A stretch of DNA of 6,002 bases, from assembly GCA_947306025.1 (NCBI GenBank), contig CAMZFJ010000131.1, forward strand, positions 1-6,002, given 5' to 3'. The notes below the pieces were generated by a model. It was not told the DNA's origin. It saw nothing but the letters and a program-made list of their open reading frames with translations, and did no database searches. Below are positions 4,814-6,002 of the stretch, piece by piece. The stretch comes from an uncultured Fibrobacter sp. Lineage in GTDB: Bacteria > Fibrobacterota > Fibrobacteria > Fibrobacterales > Fibrobacteraceae. The number at the start of each line of letters is the position of its first letter. The first letter of the stretch is position 1. The position numbers and the translations under genes are program-made.

Positions 4814-5954
4814 CGCAAACGGAATTCAGCACGACAAATTCAACAGAAGATTGTTGTAGCGCGCTCAAGGCTTTCACGCAATCGGCAATGATTTGATCCA
4901 AAAGTTCCGCAGAATTGGCGTGCATCATCGCATATACGTTGTACGGAAATCCTTCAAAAGACGGACGCTCATAGCAATGAGAAATATGCGGATTCGAAGC
5001 AAGAAGCGAGCCCGCTTGCGCAATCAAATCACAAGACTTTACAGGATCCTTCGTAGCTTCGCCACTCAGGATGACGTTACTACCCCTTCCTACTTCCGAC
5101 TTCCTACTGTCTACTATTCTAAAGCACACCATCGCATTAAACGCAAAGCCAGCATTCTGATGACGGAGAATTGCTCCAAAACGGCGCATTCTTTTTGAAG
5201 CAAGGTCTTCGCGCAGTTCATCGCACGAAACGTTCCAATCCTTAAACGGAGTAAGCGAATGCGGAATGTCTTCGCAAGATGTGCGAATGCGGCTTTTGTC
5301 AGATTCGGAGAGATCGACCGCAGTCTTCCTGAATTCACTGGATTCTTCCAACCTACGGTTGTCAGAATGACGTTCCGTCCCTCTCTCGTCTCCATCCCTG
5401 CCTACTGCCAACGGTCTACTGTCTACTGACGCGCTAGCGCCTTTCATCACCGTATTGATTTTAAACTTTTTCGTTGCAGTAAGAACATGCACATCGTGCA
5501 AATCCGTTGCAGCACAAAGTTTATCTACAATCTTCAAAATTTCAGATTCGTTCTCGGCGATGACCGTAAACCAAACATTGTATTCGTGACTGCGAATATA
5601 ATTGTGCGTAATCGCAGGTTCGTCCATCACGACAGCGGCAAACTTTTCCATCGGAGTTTGCGCATGCGGTTCCGCTGAAAAATCAAGCGTTGACGCAGGG
5701 ACCTTTCCCGCACAAAGTCTCGAAATAAACCCGAGCCTCTTGGAATCGTACACGCCACCGATACGGCGAATCACACCAGAAGCGCGCATTTTCTCAACGG
5801 CATCGAAAACCGTGGTTTCATCCGAGCCGATTTTTTCCGCAAGGACAGCGTACGGACGTTCCGCCAACGGAAAGCCGTCTTGAATAATCGCGAGAAGTTT
5901 TTGACTCAGCATTTGCGGCACATCGCAAGGGGCGTTACAGCCCAATTTCTTCAT
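4779..5954 (-). CDS. ahbAB: Fused siroheme decarboxylase, AhbA-AhbB (NirD/L-like, AsnC-type)
   Basis: Siroheme decarboxylase removes two acetate carboxyls (C12, C18) of siroheme to give 12,18-didecarboxysiroheme. AhbA and AhbB are usually two AsnC/Lrp-like proteins of about 150-170 residues; here both lie in one 391-residue chain. Half 1: winged helix about 16-62, RRIGGVYDSKRLGF (63-76), THNYIRSHEYNVWFTV (116-131) and a ferredoxin-like domain to about 170, as in AhbA/NirD. Half 2: degenerate helix-turn-helix from about 215, RRFGAILRHQNAGF (257-270), and SHCYERPSFEGFPYNVY (325-341), as in AhbB/NirL. The family uses the DNA-binding-type fold for catalysis, not regulation. The interdomain linker (about 175-212) and a loop in half 2 (about 282-308) are repeat-derived. 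ATG 5954 overlaps the upstream gene's end by 20 bases, so the two are probably one operon. Membership of the heme d1 pathway (NirD-L fusion) is the main alternative. Confidence 0.88.
   Translation of the reverse strand: MKKLGCNAPCDVPQMLSQKLLAIIQDGFPLAERPYAVLAEKIGSDETTVFDAVEKMRASGVIRRIGGVYDSKRLGFISRLCAGKVPASTLDFSAEPHAQTPMEKFAAVVMDEPAITHNYIRSHEYNVWFTVIAENESEILKIVDKLCAATDLHDVHVLTATKKFKINTVMKGASASVDSRPLAVGRDGDERGTERHSDNRRLEESSEFRKTAVDLSESDKSRIRTSCEDIPHSLTPFKDWNVSCDELREDLASKRMRRFGAILRHQNAGFAFNAMVCFRIVDSRKSEVGRGSNVILSGEATKDPVKSCDLIAQAGSLLASNPHISHCYERPSFEGFPYNVYAMMHANSAELLDQIIADCVKALSALQQSSVEFVVLNSVCELKKTSFNFFA
5041..5114 (-). repeat. Composite repeat, copy C (inside AhbB half)
   Basis: On the coding strand a purine-rich tract (5085-5114, starting GTAGACAGTAGG) is followed by GTC and a hairpin at 5046-5072. 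The outer stem is ATCCT with AGGAT, then a tandem G-A/G-A mismatch, an inner stem GTGGC with GCTAC (one G-T wobble), and a GAA loop. It is read as VDSRKSEVGRG, then VILSGEATKDP. It interrupts the region between AMVCFRI and LIAQAG, which is shorter in AhbB relatives. Confidence 0.75.
5335..5426 (-). repeat. Composite repeat, copy D (AhbA-AhbB linker)
   Basis: On the coding strand a purine-rich tract (5396-5426, starting GTAGACAGTAGA) is followed by more purine-rich bases, then GTC and a hairpin at 5342-5368. The outer stem is ATTCT with AGAAT, then a tandem G-A/G-A mismatch, a perfect 5-bp inner stem CAACC with GGTTG, and a GTA loop. CCAGTGAATTC follows. The tract matches that of copy C at 24 of 30 positions. 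It is read as VDSRPLAVGRDGDE, then RHSDNRRLEESSEF, a different reading phase of the hairpin from copy C. Confidence 0.78.
5431..5440. repeat. Perfect 10-bp palindrome beside copy D
   Basis: GCGCTAGCGC lies 4 bases from the purine-rich end of copy D, inside ahbAB where it codes for part of KGASAS. It may mark the edge of the insertion or be chance. Confidence 0.3.
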
Positions 5955-6002
5955 CCGTCAAATAGCAAGCCGGATCTTCGGCCCAGAAGTCGCCCGTCAC
6001 CG
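5935..6002 (-). CDS. C-terminal end of a probable radical-SAM heme-synthesis protein (AhbC/AhbD/NirJ type)
   Basis: Only 21 sense codons and the TAA stop (5935-5937) are inside the window. The tail reads VTGDFWAEDPACYL followed by TDEEIGL. A GD-x-x-A-x-DP-x-CYL ending, with a late cysteine, resembles the SPASM-type C-terminus of the radical-SAM enzymes that act after siroheme decarboxylase (AhbC, AhbD) or in heme d1 synthesis (NirJ). Its stop lies 20 bases inside the ahbAB coding start, implying coupled translation and one operon, which fits that assignment. The radical-SAM CxxxCxxC site would be beyond the edge, so the exact member cannot be named. Confidence 0.55.
   Translation of the reverse strand, partial: VTGDFWAEDPACYLTDEEIGL

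Noticed and set aside
5077..5114. The hairpins as REP elements moved by a RAYT transposase, because GTAG occurs beside copies C and D
   Set aside because: GTAG is several bases from the hairpin foot, recurs many times within the tract, and is missing next to copies A and B. No such transposase is in the window. It remains possible but unsupported.
5041..5426. The hairpins as intragenic transcription terminators
   Set aside because: None is followed by a T run on the coding strand, and stems are broken by G-A mismatches; essential enzyme coding continues downstream.
4779..5954. An Lrp/AsnC transcription regulator
   Set aside because: The RRIGGVYDSKRLGF, RRFGAILRH and HCYERP motifs and the double-domain layout are those of siroheme decarboxylases, and the gene context is tetrapyrrole synthesis.

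Overview
The window looks like chromosomal DNA of a Gram-negative bacterium of moderate G+C content, with long AT-rich stretches limited to promoter regions. Fibrobacter or a relative fits the gene set and the repeat style, but that placement is inference and could not be checked here. Most of the window codes for tetrapyrrole synthesis through siroheme. The minus strand carries, in transcription order: the last 21 codons of what is probably a radical-SAM heme-synthesis enzyme (5935-6002); a fused siroheme decarboxylase AhbA-AhbB (4779-5954); glutamyl-tRNA reductase hemA (2726-3976); hydroxymethylbilane synthase hemC (1659-2717); and the N-terminal 317 codons of uroporphyrinogen-III C-methyltransferase cobA, running off the left edge (1-952).

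Two plus-strand genes are interspersed. A ComEB-type dCMP deaminase (1006-1563) lies between hemC and cobA. A small signal-peptide-bearing, probable outer-membrane beta-barrel protein of unknown role (4133-4774) lies between hemA and ahbAB. HemA and HemC make hydroxymethylbilane from glutamyl-tRNA (with HemB/HemL/HemD elsewhere or beyond the edge). CobA diverts uroporphyrinogen III to precorrin-2 and siroheme. AhbAB and the radical-SAM enzyme then turn siroheme toward heme b (the alternative Ahb route), or less likely heme d1.

The most unusual aspect is a family of small structured repeats. Five copies of one hairpin occur: inside cobA, inside hemC, twice inside ahbAB, and once in the comEB-hemC gap. 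All five point the same way and all are preceded by GTC. They share an outer 5-bp stem, an internal loop that is a tandem G-A/G-A mismatch in four copies, an inner stem and a 3-nt loop. Stem sequences differ between copies while pairing is kept. The four genic copies are read in frame as extra protein loops, in two different reading phases. The cobA loop also carries three other inverted repeats and a purine-rich tract, giving about 84 extra residues between two SUMT motifs. No gap between genes exceeds about 160 bases; no tRNA, rRNA, CRISPR or transposase gene was seen.
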